In this document: piece after piece, positions 34,502 through 42,554 of the stretch
Layout of the letters: each line of letters begins with the position of its first letter
How positions within the stretch are numbered: the stretch's first letter is position 1
Assembly: GCA_946887105.1 (NCBI GenBank)
Contig: CAMPKJ010000005.1
Coordinates: forward strand, 1-51,494
DNA: 51,494 nucleotides
Direction: 5' to 3'
Source of the DNA: an uncultured Acidobacteriota bacterium
Lineage (GTDB): Bacteria > Acidobacteriota > Thermoanaerobaculia > Gp7-AA8
Notes under the pieces: generated by a model
Told to the model about the DNA's origin: nothing
What the model saw: only the letters and a program-made list of their open reading frames with translations
Database searches by the model: none
Position numbers and translations under genes: made by a program

Positions 34502-35084
34502 GCGTGACGGTGCCGCGGCGGATCCGTTTCGCGACCAGCCAGAGCAGCCACACCATCAGCGCGATCGCGAACGGCACGAGCAGCGGCGTGAAGATCGCCA
34601 GCAGCGAGAGCATCAGCGAGATCACGTCTTCGATCAGCGACAGCAGCGGGTTCGCGCATCCGAACGTTGCCGCCGAGGACGCGACGCGCGTGCCGGCTTT
34701 CAGGGTGTGAAATCCGAGCGAGGTCGGCGCGCCGATCATCAGCCCGACCACGGCCGCCACGCTGGGGTTTACATCCGCACCGGTGAGCACCGAGGCGGTG
34801 GCGACGGTCGCGGCGAGCGGACGCACGAACGTGCCGATCGAGTCGAGGAAGTGATCGACCGCCGGAACCTTGTCCGCGATGATCTCCACGATGGACGCGA
34901 CGATCAACACGATGATCGCGGTGTCGGACGAGAGCCAGTCGAACTTCTGCCCCAGCTCGATGCCGGCGATGTGGAATCGCGCGGCCGCGGACAGGAGCAG
35001 CAGCGGGAGAAAGGTGTTCAATCCCGTCGATGCGGACAGCCCCAGCCCGAGGAGCACGGCGAGGACGATGGCGGTCGGTTCCAC
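34482..35084 (-). CDS. DUF4126 membrane protein
   Basis: A 200-residue polytopic membrane protein with five to six helices. The DUF4126 pattern is visible: GLGLSASTGLNTFLPLLLLS, DKVPAVDHFLDSIGTFVRPL, AATVATASVLTG and HTLKAGTRVASS. Family function unknown. It starts with GTG at 35084, 9 nt after the ddl-like stop; a TAATAT overlapping that stop could be a -10 box. Either read-through from ddl or its own promoter is possible. Confidence 0.88.
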   Translation of the reverse strand: MEPTAIVLAVLLGLGLSASTGLNTFLPLLLLSAAARFHIAGIELGQKFDWLSSDTAIIVLIVASIVEIIADKVPAVDHFLDSIGTFVRPLAATVATASVLTGADVNPSVAAVVGLMIGAPTSLGFHTLKAGTRVASSAATFGCANPLLSLIEDVISLMLSLLAIFTPLLVPFAIALMVWLLWLVAKRIRRGTVTPTAPAG

Positions 35085-35093
35085 GTAGGGATA

Positions 35094-36128
35094 TTACGAC
35101 GGCGCAGGGACAGTGTTTCTGCGCTCGACCGCGAGATCGAGCTGGCGCCTCAGGAAATCGGCGAACGGAATCCCCACCACCGCCAGCTCCTGCGGCACGA
35201 GCGAGCTCGTCGTCAGGCCAGGGAGCGTGTTCGTCTCGAGGAAGTAAACGCCGTCGTCCGCCGCGACGAAATCGCTGCGCGAGTAGCCTTCGCAGCCGAG
35301 CGCGACGTGTGCGGCCACCGCGGCCAGCTGTGTTTCCCGCGCGAGCTGGCCGGGAATCGCGGCGGGACAGATCTCGCGCGTGCCGGCGCCGAGGTACTTC
35401 CCCTCGTAGTCGAAGGCACGGTTCGGATCGACTTCGATCTCGATCACCGGCAGCGCGACCGGCTGATCGCCCTCATCGAGTACGCCCACGGTCAGCTCGC
35501 GGCCGCGGATGAACTGCTCGACGAGGTACGGAATGCCGAGCGTGGCGATCTGCCGCGCGATGTCGTCCGCGTCGCCGTCGCGACCGAGAAAGAACAGCCC
35601 GCGGCTCGAGCCGGCGGCGAGCGGCTTGAGGACGATGCGCTCGTGACGCGAAAGCATGTCGTCGATCACGCCGCGAATGTCGTTCGCGTCGCGCGCCACG
35701 CGCGACTCCGCGATGCGCACCTTCCCGCGCACGAGCTCCTTCGCGCGATCCTTGTCGAACGCCGCCGCGCTGGCCGCGGAGCCGGAGCCGGTGAACGCCA
35801 AGCCGCGCGTTTCGAGCATCCGCTGCACGGTCCCGTCCTCGCCGCCGGTGCCATGAAACGCGAGCAGGAACACCGGATCGTCGACCGGCAACGTATCGAA
35901 GGCCTGCTCGAGATCGGGAAAGATCGCCGGCCGCGAAGGGACGAAGTCGGTCACGAACGGCCTCTCGTGCGCGAGCACCTCGAGCACCGCCACATCGTGA
36001 ACCGCGCCATCGGGCGCCTGAAACCACGCCAGACAATTTCCGTCGAGCGCGCGAAGCACGTTCTGCGCGGACGCGACGGAAACGTGGCGTTCGTCGGAGG
36101 TGCCGCCGAATAAGACGATGGTTTGCAT
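35094..36128 (-). CDS. D-alanine--D-alanine ligase family protein
   Basis: ATP-grasp ligase of 344 residues. Family motifs: FGGTSDERHVSVASAQNVLR at the N-terminus, FHGTGGEDGTVQRMLE, GSGSAASAAAFDK, VLKPLAAGSSRG (ATP-binding loop), VEQFIRGRELTVGV, EGYSRSDFV and LETNTLPGLT. Ddl makes the D-Ala-D-Ala dipeptide of peptidoglycan. The sequence is somewhat divergent (FHGTGGEDG; no murC/ftsQ neighbours), so a second Ddl-like ligase with another substrate is possible. The ATG at 36128 is chosen for the family start MQTIVLFGGTS. Confidence 0.88.
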   Translation of the reverse strand: MQTIVLFGGTSDERHVSVASAQNVLRALDGNCLAWFQAPDGAVHDVAVLEVLAHERPFVTDFVPSRPAIFPDLEQAFDTLPVDDPVFLLAFHGTGGEDGTVQRMLETRGLAFTGSGSAASAAAFDKDRAKELVRGKVRIAESRVARDANDIRGVIDDMLSRHERIVLKPLAAGSSRGLFFLGRDGDADDIARQIATLGIPYLVEQFIRGRELTVGVLDEGDQPVALPVIEIEVDPNRAFDYEGKYLGAGTREICPAAIPGQLARETQLAAVAAHVALGCEGYSRSDFVAADDGVYFLETNTLPGLTTSSLVPQELAVVGIPFADFLRRQLDLAVERRNTVPAPS

Positions 36129-36162
36129 CGGCGCGGATGGGTGCAAGGGGATTGCCGGAACG

Positions 36163-36248
36163 GGTTGTCAGTTGTCAGTGGTCGGTTGTCTGTGAGCCGT
36201 CGCACGAGCGATACCGCACAGACAACTGACAACCGACCACCGACAACC
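36163..36248. repeat. Intergenic hairpin of 7-bp units (GTTGTCA type), copy 2
   Basis: Arms of 32 bp (36163-36194 and 36217-36248) made of GTTGTCA/GGTTGTC heptamers and inverses, with a 22-base loop. It lies between the zinc-ribbon stop and the ddl-like start, both minus strand. Confidence 0.92.
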
Positions 36249-36263
36249 GCGGCGCAGCCGCGC

Positions 36264-36896
36264 CTAGTACCGCTGCCCGCACTCCGGACAGAACTTCGGA
36301 CTCCCTTCCGCCTCGTGTCCGCATTGCGCGCAGGCGCGTTTGGGCGACAGCGGGGCGCCGCAGTCGTGACAGAACTTGCCGCCTTGCGTTTTCGCGCCGC
36401 ATTCGCCGCAGACGGCGCCGCTGACGGTCTTGATGTCGCGCTGTTTCGTCCAGTCGACGGTGCGCGCTTTCTCGTGAATCTGTTCGCGCGCGGCCTCGGC
36501 CTGCGCGGCGGCCATTTCTTCGTCGAGGTCGGGCGCGCAGCCTTCGCAGAGCCCGGCCTTGTTGTTCCAGCAGGTCGGCTTGCAGACCCAGTTGCCGCAG
36601 CGCGTGCACTGCTTGAACGTCGGCGCGATCTCCGCGACCGCGTCCTTCAGCGCGGCATCGTGGGCCGGCCCGCCGACGGCGCGCTGCACTTCGTACGCGC
36701 TGTCTGCGACGCGTCCGAAAACGCCGCCGAACAAACCGCCGGCGACGCGGGCGGCCGAGCCGAGCATGCCCATCTTCGAGGTCTGGAAGGAGGACATGTA
36801 GCCGTTGCCGCACTTCTCGCAATAGAACTTGAACTGGTACCCGCGATCGGTGGAAAGGTCTTCGTGATTGTCGGTGAATGGGATGGGGCCGGACAT
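36264..36896 (-). CDS. Zinc-ribbon protein with multiple CxxC pairs
   Basis: A 210-residue protein. The N-terminal ribbon FYCEKCGNGYMSSF (about 25-38), a glycine-rich hinge (ARVAGGLFGGVFGRVADSA), a second ribbon CTRCGNWVCKPTCWN with LCEGCAPDL, a helical linker and two C-terminal ribbons, CGECGAKTQGGKFCHDCG and CAQCGHEAEGSPKFCPECG. It may be a zinc-dependent scaffold or a nucleic-acid or protein binder; the substrate is unknown. The ATG at 36896 follows a minus-strand TAAGCT by 7 nt. Confidence 0.85.
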   Translation of the reverse strand: MSGPIPFTDNHEDLSTDRGYQFKFYCEKCGNGYMSSFQTSKMGMLGSAARVAGGLFGGVFGRVADSAYEVQRAVGGPAHDAALKDAVAEIAPTFKQCTRCGNWVCKPTCWNNKAGLCEGCAPDLDEEMAAAQAEAAREQIHEKARTVDWTKQRDIKTVSGAVCGECGAKTQGGKFCHDCGAPLSPKRACAQCGHEAEGSPKFCPECGQRY

Positions 36897-36903
36897 GAGA
36901 AAT

Positions 36904-36913
36904 AGCTTAGCAT
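36904..36913. promoter_or_regulatory. Overlapping divergent -10 elements
   Basis: AGCTTAGCAT holds TAGCAT on the plus strand (36908-36913; 9 nt before the ATG at 36923) and TAAGCT on the minus strand (36909-36904; 7 nt before the ATG at 36896). The whole intergenic region is 26 bp. Confidence 0.5.
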
Positions 36914-36922
36914 CCGGCCCCG

Positions 36923-38881
36923 ATGAGGAGGCAAGACGCCGCGGCCGCACTCGCGTTCATCGTGCTGAGCGTGGGCATGACCTGGCCGCTGGCGCTGCAT
37001 CTCGATCGCGCGGTGTCCGATCCCGGCGATCCGTATCTCACCATCTGGATCCTCGACTGGGACTGGTGGGCGACCTTCCGCGCGCCGCTGTCGCTGTTTC
37101 ATGCGAATGCGTTTCATCCGGCGAAGTACTCGCTCGCATTCAGCGAGAACATGTACGGTCTGGCGCTGCTGCTCTTCCCTCTGCGCTCGATCGGTGTCGA
37201 TGCTTTCACGGCGCACAGCATCGCGGTGCTGGCCGGCTTCGCGTTCTCCGGCTTCGGCGCCTACATCCTCGGCAGCCGCATCACCGGTTCGTGGATCGCC
37301 GGAATGGCGGCGGGCGTGTTCTACGCCTTCGTGCCGTTCCGCTTCACGCACCTCTCGCACGTGCAGCACATCTGGGGCGGCTGGCTGCCGCTGATGCTGG
37401 CCGCGCTGCTCGCGTATGCGCAACGGGCGCACGCGGACGAGCCGAGGCGCAAAAGCGCCATCGCCTTCGCGGCGCTGTTCGTGATGAACGGGCTGACCAA
37501 CATCCACTATCTCTTCTTCGGCGCGCTGGCGACGGCCATCACCGCCGCGCTGCTCCTGCCGCGCAGCAAGTGGCGCGAGATCGCCATCGCCACCGGCGTC
37601 GGATTGCTCGTGCTCGTGCCGTTTCTCTATCCGTACGCGGCAGTGGCGAAGCTGTACGGCATGCAGCGGACGTGGGATGAGGTGGCGCGCTTCTCCGCCA
37701 CCGCGAGCGACTGGCTGCCCAGCGCCAACACCGAGCCCGAGCTGTGGCTCTATCCGGGCGCGCTCGCGTATGTCGCGGCGGCGCTCGCGCTCATCGTCGC
37801 GCGCAGGCAACAGGCACAACTGACCCTGGCACTGCTCTGGATCGCCATCGGCTTCCTCGGATCTCTGGGATTGCATTTCGTATTTCACGAGTTCCTCTTC
37901 GGCGCCGTGCCGGGATTCCGCGCGGTGCGCGTGCCGGCGCGCTGGGCGGTGATCGCGTACATCGGCTTCGCGATCCTGATCGCGCTCGTCACCGCCGCCG
38001 CGGCGCGCCGCAATCGCTGGCTGGCGCTGCTCGTGCCTGTCGCGTTCACGGTGACGCTCTGGCAGGCGCCGATCCGCTGGTATCTCGCCGATCCGCGCAC
38101 GCCGGACGTACACCGCTGGCTGGCCACGCAGCGCGTGAGCGCCATCGCGGAGATGCCGATCGACACCGGCGCGAGCGAATACGAGTACCTGTGGCGCGCG
38201 ACGGCACACCATCAGCGGACCGTCAACGGCATCTCCGGTTTCGCGCCGCCGGGCCGCGCGGAGCTCGGTGCGATGTCGAAGGCGACGCCGATCCCCGATG
38301 CGTTCGTCGATGCGTTGCGCGATGCCGGTGTGGAGTTGCTGATCGTGCACGCCGATCCGCTTGGCGAGCGCGCGCCCGTCGTGCGCGAGTGGCTGCGGCG
38401 CGAGCTCGATCGCGGACGGCTGACGTTCGTGCAGCGCTTTCATTCGCCGATCGCGGGCGACTGGGTGTTCCGCATCGGCGGAGAAGCCCCTGCAGCTCGC
38501 GATGCGCGGCTCGACGCGTTTCTCGCCGGCCAGGACACCTGCGGCGACGGCACGATGGGTGCGCTCGATTTCCCGCCGGCGCGCATCCGCTTCGAGCATG
38601 GGGCGGCCATCTTCTCGGGCTGGACCATGTCGCCGCACGGCATCCGCGGCGTCGATCTCTGGTTCGACAACCGCACGACGCGGCATCGCGCGAAGCTCGT
38701 CCGCGATCCGCTCCTCGACCTCCGCTGCGCGGGCACGCCAGGCCTGACGCGCACCCGCTATCTGGCGACGTTCGATCGCCGCCCCGCGGGCGTGCGCCGC
38801 AAGACCGACGTGCAGGTCGAGGTGACGGACGGGCGCGGGGAGACGTCGGTGTTCGACGACCGCTGGATCACGTGGGAGTGA
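36923..38881 (+). CDS. Large polytopic membrane protein, GT-C/YfhO-like layout
   Basis: A 652-residue protein with about 11 hydrophobic helices between residues 8 and 385 and a C-terminal soluble domain (390-652). An early acidic loop (DPGDPYLTIWILDWDWW) after the first helix and a conserved region (FVPFRFTHLSHVQHIWGGWL) resemble polyprenyl-dependent glycosyltransferases, but no definite match is claimed. It is divergent from the zinc-ribbon gene and ends 3 nt before the convergent MauE-like gene. Confidence 0.75.
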   Translation: MRRQDAAAALAFIVLSVGMTWPLALHLDRAVSDPGDPYLTIWILDWDWWATFRAPLSLFHANAFHPAKYSLAFSENMYGLALLLFPLRSIGVDAFTAHSIAVLAGFAFSGFGAYILGSRITGSWIAGMAAGVFYAFVPFRFTHLSHVQHIWGGWLPLMLAALLAYAQRAHADEPRRKSAIAFAALFVMNGLTNIHYLFFGALATAITAALLLPRSKWREIAIATGVGLLVLVPFLYPYAAVAKLYGMQRTWDEVARFSATASDWLPSANTEPELWLYPGALAYVAAALALIVARRQQAQLTLALLWIAIGFLGSLGLHFVFHEFLFGAVPGFRAVRVPARWAVIAYIGFAILIALVTAAAARRNRWLALLVPVAFTVTLWQAPIRWYLADPRTPDVHRWLATQRVSAIAEMPIDTGASEYEYLWRATAHHQRTVNGISGFAPPGRAELGAMSKATPIPDAFVDALRDAGVELLIVHADPLGERAPVVREWLRRELDRGRLTFVQRFHSPIAGDWVFRIGGEAPAARDARLDAFLAGQDTCGDGTMGALDFPPARIRFEHGAAIFSGWTMSPHGIRGVDLWFDNRTTRHRAKLVRDPLLDLRCAGTPGLTRTRYLATFDRRPAGVRRKTDVQVEVTDGRGETSVFDDRWITWE

Positions 38882-38884
38882 GCG

Positions 38885-39277
38885 CTACCGCACGCACCAC
38901 GCCAGCAGCGAGAGCATGAGGTTCTCCGCGACGCGCAGTGGCTCGACGCGGCGCTCGAGGAGAGCGCCGAAACAGCCGCAGTCGGCGCCCCCCTTTCCCT
39001 GAACGAGAAACCACGCCAGCCCTGCCGCGAAGGTCAACAGCAGGACCGCCGCCGCGCCGCCGGCCGCGCGGCGATAGGGGCGGATCAGCAGGCCCGCGGC
39101 GATCGTCAGCTCGAGAAACAGGATGCCCAGTGCGAGCGGCCACGCCCAGCGCATGGCGATGCCGAGCGTCTCGAGTTGAAACGCGAACGCCGCCGGATGG
39201 GCCAGCTTGCCGATGACGCTGAGCGCGAACACCAACACGATCACCGCCCACGCGGCGCGGGAGAGCCAACCGTTCAT
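38885..39277 (-). CDS. MauE/DoxX-like membrane redox protein
   Basis: A 130-residue, four-helix membrane protein (about 8-25, 45-65, 72-92, 115-129) with the redox motif GGADCGCFG (C100, C102) at the start of the last helix region, as in MauE. MauE works with the thioredoxin-like MauD in forming disulfides of methylamine dehydrogenase. Here the same operon also has a thioredoxin-like CPIC protein and a Cys-containing peptide, so a disulfide role is inferred. Last gene of the operon; its ATG overlaps the upstream stop (ATGA). Confidence 0.85.
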   Translation of the reverse strand: MNGWLSRAAWAVIVLVFALSVIGKLAHPAAFAFQLETLGIAMRWAWPLALGILFLELTIAAGLLIRPYRRAAGGAAAVLLLTFAAGLAWFLVQGKGGADCGCFGALLERRVEPLRVAENLMLSLLAWCVR

Positions 39278-39999
39278 CCGACGACCTGTTGGAAGAGATA
39301 CACGAAGCCGATCCGGAAGCCGTGAAACACCAGAGCGCTGCCCGCTGCGATGGCGGCGGCCGTCTTCGCATCGAGCTTCTCGCTCTTGTGGATGGCGATG
39401 GTCACGACGAAGACGAACCACAGGTCGAACAGGTTGACGGTATCGACGAGCATGCGGAAGGCCGGGCTGCCGTCCGGGAACACCAGGCCGAGTCCGAGCG
39501 CCGGCTGCAGGCTTTCCGGGCCGCTGATCGAGTCGAGGCCGCGCAGCGTCAGCAGGACGAACGTGAAGATCGCCTTCAGGCCATAGATGAGCCATCCATA
39601 CGCCGCGGCCACGAAGAGATTCGTGAAACGGCACAGATGCCCGAGAGACAGCGAGACCAGGTACAGGAGACCGGCCATGACGGTGACGGTCAGCACGGGC
39701 GTCACCACGCCGCCGGCGTATTGGAGCCACATGCGGCCTTCCAGGAGGCTGGCCGGATTGTGCGCGTATTGCGCGGCCACGCTCTCCGGCAGCGTGCGGA
39801 AAATGGCCTGCACGACATACGGCAGTTGCGCGCGGATCAATGCAATTTTCACCAGCGCCAGCACGACCAGCGGAACGATGGCGTAGGAAGCGCGAAGCGG
39901 CGACGCGAAAAAGCGTTCCGGGAATCCGACGGTCTGCCACAGTCCGTGCAGTGCGTGTTTCCCCGTCGGGGCGGGAATGGGATTATCGAAGGTGGTCAT
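39274..39999 (-). CDS. Yip1-like polytopic membrane protein of the peptide operon
   Basis: A 241-residue protein with about five hydrophobic segments (from LRASYAIVPLVVLALVKIAL to the C-terminal FRIGFVYLF). The layout and segments such as LYLVSLSLGHLCRF and VNLFDLWFVFVVTIAIHKSE resemble Yip1-domain proteins. The role is unknown; overlaps at both ends with the ATPase and MauE-like genes (ATGA) tie it to the exporter. Confidence 0.7.
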   Translation of the reverse strand: MTTFDNPIPAPTGKHALHGLWQTVGFPERFFASPLRASYAIVPLVVLALVKIALIRAQLPYVVQAIFRTLPESVAAQYAHNPASLLEGRMWLQYAGGVVTPVLTVTVMAGLLYLVSLSLGHLCRFTNLFVAAAYGWLIYGLKAIFTFVLLTLRGLDSISGPESLQPALGLGLVFPDGSPAFRMLVDTVNLFDLWFVFVVTIAIHKSEKLDAKTAAAIAAGSALVFHGFRIGFVYLFQQVVG

Positions 40000-40796
40000 G
40001 GGTTCGTCCTTTGAGAATTCGTTTGAGCGATGGTTTCCAGCCGGCGGGAGCGCCGGTCCGGCGCGACGATGTCGAGGAAGACCGATTCGAGATCGGTCCG
40101 GTCGCCGCTTGATGGTTCCGTCATGAGCCGTGCATGGGCACGGAGCGTTTCGCGATTTCCATGGAGCGCGATGCTGCCGCGGTGGATCAGTGCGAAGTCG
40201 GAGCAGATGTCCTCGAGCAGCGGCAGGATGTGCGAGCTCACGAGCAGCGTACAGCCCGCGGCCAGGAGCTGCGCCAGGATGTCTTTCATCGTGTAAATCC
40301 CGAGGAGATCGACGCCTTCGAACGGCTCATCGAGGATGAGGATCGACGGATCGCCGATGAGGGCATTCGTAAAGGCGAGTTTCTTGCGCATGCCGGTCGA
40401 ATAGCTGCCGATGGGCCGGTCGAGCGCGTCGGTCAGCTCCAATACCGCGGCCATTTCGAGCATGCGCGCGCGGGCGACCTGTTTGTCGACGCCGAGCAGT
40501 CCCGCCGTGCACGAGAGCTGCTCCCGGCCCGTCAATAGGTCGAACAGCGGCAGCGCCTCCGGCATGCATCCCAGTGCGCGGCGCGCGGAGAGATCATCGA
40601 CGGCGTTGCGGCCATTGAGAAGGATTTCGCCCGCGTCGGGGCGGGCCAGGCCGCAGACGATGCGCAACAGGGTCGATTTGCCGGCGCCATTCGGTCCGAC
40701 CAGTCCCAATGCCGTTCCCGGAGCAACGGTGAGCGAGACCGCCGACAATGCGCGGAGGCGGCCATAAGACTTGCTGATGTCGCGGATTTCGATCAT
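39996..40796 (-). CDS. ABC transporter ATPase of the peptide operon
   Basis: A 266-residue ATP-binding subunit. Walker A GPNGAGKST (34-42), an unusual signature SYSTGMRKK (131-139; S-T-G-M instead of LSGGQ, common in bacteriocin-immunity or CcmA/NatA-like ATPases), Walker B ILILDEPFEG (D156, E157) and the H-loop SSH. It pairs with the permease encoded just upstream (ATGA overlap). The drug/peptide-export type (NatA/BcrA class) is inferred from the signature and length. Confidence 0.95.
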   Translation of the reverse strand: MIEIRDISKSYGRLRALSAVSLTVAPGTALGLVGPNGAGKSTLLRIVCGLARPDAGEILLNGRNAVDDLSARRALGCMPEALPLFDLLTGREQLSCTAGLLGVDKQVARARMLEMAAVLELTDALDRPIGSYSTGMRKKLAFTNALIGDPSILILDEPFEGVDLLGIYTMKDILAQLLAAGCTLLVSSHILPLLEDICSDFALIHRGSIALHGNRETLRAHARLMTEPSSGDRTDLESVFLDIVAPDRRSRRLETIAQTNSQRTNP

Positions 40797-42277
40797 GGCA
40801 GTACCGATTTCAGGATTTCTTCGCGGCGGTGCCGTACCAGAATCGCGGCAGCACGCGCGAGGGATAGGCGAGCGATGACCGTCAGCAGGACCAGCGCTCC
40901 GCCGATTGCGAGGAGCGCGTGGTCCGTAATGCGGCCGCGGTCATATAGCATCGACACGCCGCCGGCAACGGCCAGGAAGACTGTGGAAGCGAGCCCTGTG
41001 GCCAGCGTTGCGGCGGGCGAGAGATAGTCGCCCGAGATCCGCCGCGGATCCGCGCCGCGCGGAAACAGAATGCTGATGATCCGCCCGGCCGCGGCAATCC
41101 ACAATGCATAGGCGAGGGCGGCGCAAATGATGAAGCCAGCGAGATGCGTACGCGGCGGCTGCGTCGCCGCGACGAGCATCGAGGCCCAGCCAATCAGCAG
41201 CGAGACCAGCGCCAGCGTCCATAATGTCCGCTCTTTGGCAGCCATGACGTCGCCGAGGCTGACGGGAAGGGTCCAATGGCACTGAAATCCTGCGCCATCG
41301 GGTCCGAAGAGATTGCTGAAAAACGCGGAGAGCAGAAGAAGCGGCAACAGAGAGAGGGCGAGGAGAGGGAGCAAGGGTCCATCCGCCGCCACTCGCGTTC
41401 CCAATGCGATGAAGAGACCGATTCCGAAGAGCCAGAAGCCGAGCAGCCGGCCCGATCGCAGCGCGAGCACCAGTTCGCGTCCGTACAGAGAACGGGTGAC
41501 CGGACGGTCTGCAAAGATCTGCGCCGCGGTGTTGTCGCTGTTTTCGTAACGGATCGACAGCGTGGCTTCCGCGGCGATCATCGAGGCCACGGACAGCGTC
41601 AGCACGATCAATGCTGCCGGATGCGATCGTGCGTGCAGGGCGAACCAGGCAGGTGGCACGAGGGCGAGGAATGACGTTCCGGCGAGGATTCTCCAGGCAC
41701 GCGGCAGGTATCGGGTCACCGCGGCCGCACTGGAGAACATCAGGCACAGCAGGAACAATGCTGTAATGAACGGGAACGCGGCGGGGAGACCCAGCCAGGC
41801 ATTGAGAAACGCGACGACCGGAATCAGGACCACGAGGCACACGGCCGCCTGACGGCCGGCGAGGTGTCTCGCGGCGACCGTCAACGCCATTTCCATGTGA
41901 GTACGGCCGGACGTGCGTAAGACGTCGGAGATCCGCCGGCCGACGGCCAGGTGGCCGGAGAGAAAGCAGAAGGCGAAGACGGTGCAGCAGGCGATCCATG
42001 CAATGACTGTCAGGACGCTGCGGCTCTGGAACGGGTGAGCGCGCACGAAGCGGCCCAGTTCACCGGCCGAGGACGTGAGATTGAGCAACAGGGCCGCGCC
42101 GAGAAACGCCACCAGAAGGTTCTGGCGCCCTTCCCGTTGCAGTGCGCGTACGAGCAGTTTCCAGTCGAGCGCAAGCACGCTCCTCACCAGCCCGGAAAGG
42201 GGACTCCCAGGTGACGACACCTCGGTCGCAATCGACGCGATTCGGGCCTGACCTTGCACCTGAGAGTCCGTGAGCAT
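40793..42277 (-). CDS. ABC transporter permease of the peptide operon
   Basis: A 494-residue membrane protein with about 10-12 hydrophobic segments (for example FLGAALLLNLTSS, SVLTVIAWIACCTVFAFCFL, VCLVVLIPVVAFLNAWLGLP and LLPLLALSLLPLLLLSAFFS). It is an ABC-2-like permease without its own ATPase domain. The ATG at 42277 shares a base with the precursor stop (TAATG) and its stop overlaps the ATPase start, so precursor, permease and ATPase are translationally linked. Peptide export or self-immunity is the likely role. Confidence 0.82.
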   Translation of the reverse strand: MLTDSQVQGQARIASIATEVSSPGSPLSGLVRSVLALDWKLLVRALQREGRQNLLVAFLGAALLLNLTSSAGELGRFVRAHPFQSRSVLTVIAWIACCTVFAFCFLSGHLAVGRRISDVLRTSGRTHMEMALTVAARHLAGRQAAVCLVVLIPVVAFLNAWLGLPAAFPFITALFLLCLMFSSAAAVTRYLPRAWRILAGTSFLALVPPAWFALHARSHPAALIVLTLSVASMIAAEATLSIRYENSDNTAAQIFADRPVTRSLYGRELVLALRSGRLLGFWLFGIGLFIALGTRVAADGPLLPLLALSLLPLLLLSAFFSNLFGPDGAGFQCHWTLPVSLGDVMAAKERTLWTLALVSLLIGWASMLVAATQPPRTHLAGFIICAALAYALWIAAAGRIISILFPRGADPRRISGDYLSPAATLATGLASTVFLAVAGGVSMLYDRGRITDHALLAIGGALVLLTVIARLSLARAAAILVRHRREEILKSVLP

Positions 42278-42543
42278 TAGTTGTAGCAGTAGGCGTACGA
42301 CGCACCCGTGGCGATGGCCAGGGCGGGAAGGTTGCCGGTCACAGCGGCGATCACGCCGAGAACCATGAACTCGCCGCAGCAGTTGTTGGTGCCGATGCCG
42401 AAGCAGGCGCGGGCGCCATGGACGTCAACCGACGTCGCCGCGGCCGGGGTGTTCACGGGTGCAACAGTGGCCGCGCTGGCGGTCGAGAGGCCGGCCACGG
42501 TCAGCAGGGAAAACACGACCAGGGTAGAGAGGACCTTACGCAT
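42277..42543 (-). CDS. Candidate secreted peptide precursor with four cysteines
   Basis: An 88-residue product: Sec signal peptide (1-24, ending STASA), a Pro/Ala/Val-rich spacer (ATVAPVNTPAAATSVDVHGA) and a hydrophobic, Gly/Ala-rich C-terminal part (45-88) with C47, C55, C56 and C86. That part opens RACFGIGTNNCCGEF and ends SYAYCYN. A Gly-Ala at 43-44 (VHGA) would suit a C39-type cut before it. No known bacteriocin or RiPP family is recognised. It has a strong AAAGGAG ribosome site at a good distance, and lies between the C39 protease and the ABC permease. Bacteriocin-like or signalling activity is inference. Confidence 0.75.
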   Translation of the reverse strand: MRKVLSTLVVFSLLTVAGLSTASAATVAPVNTPAAATSVDVHGARACFGIGTNNCCGEFMVLGVIAAVTGNLPALAIATGASYAYCYN

Positions 42544-42554
42544 GGGAGACTCCT

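Noticed and set aside
36868..38919. Alternative plus-strand frames overlapping the membrane protein at 36923.
   Set aside because: No hydrophobic helices or motifs; Arg-rich shadow frames.
38885..39940. A 351-codon frame covering the MauE-like gene and reading upstream.
   Set aside because: Only the last 130 residues match the family; the upstream part is out of frame with the Yip1-like gene, and an ATGA overlap marks the true start at 39277.
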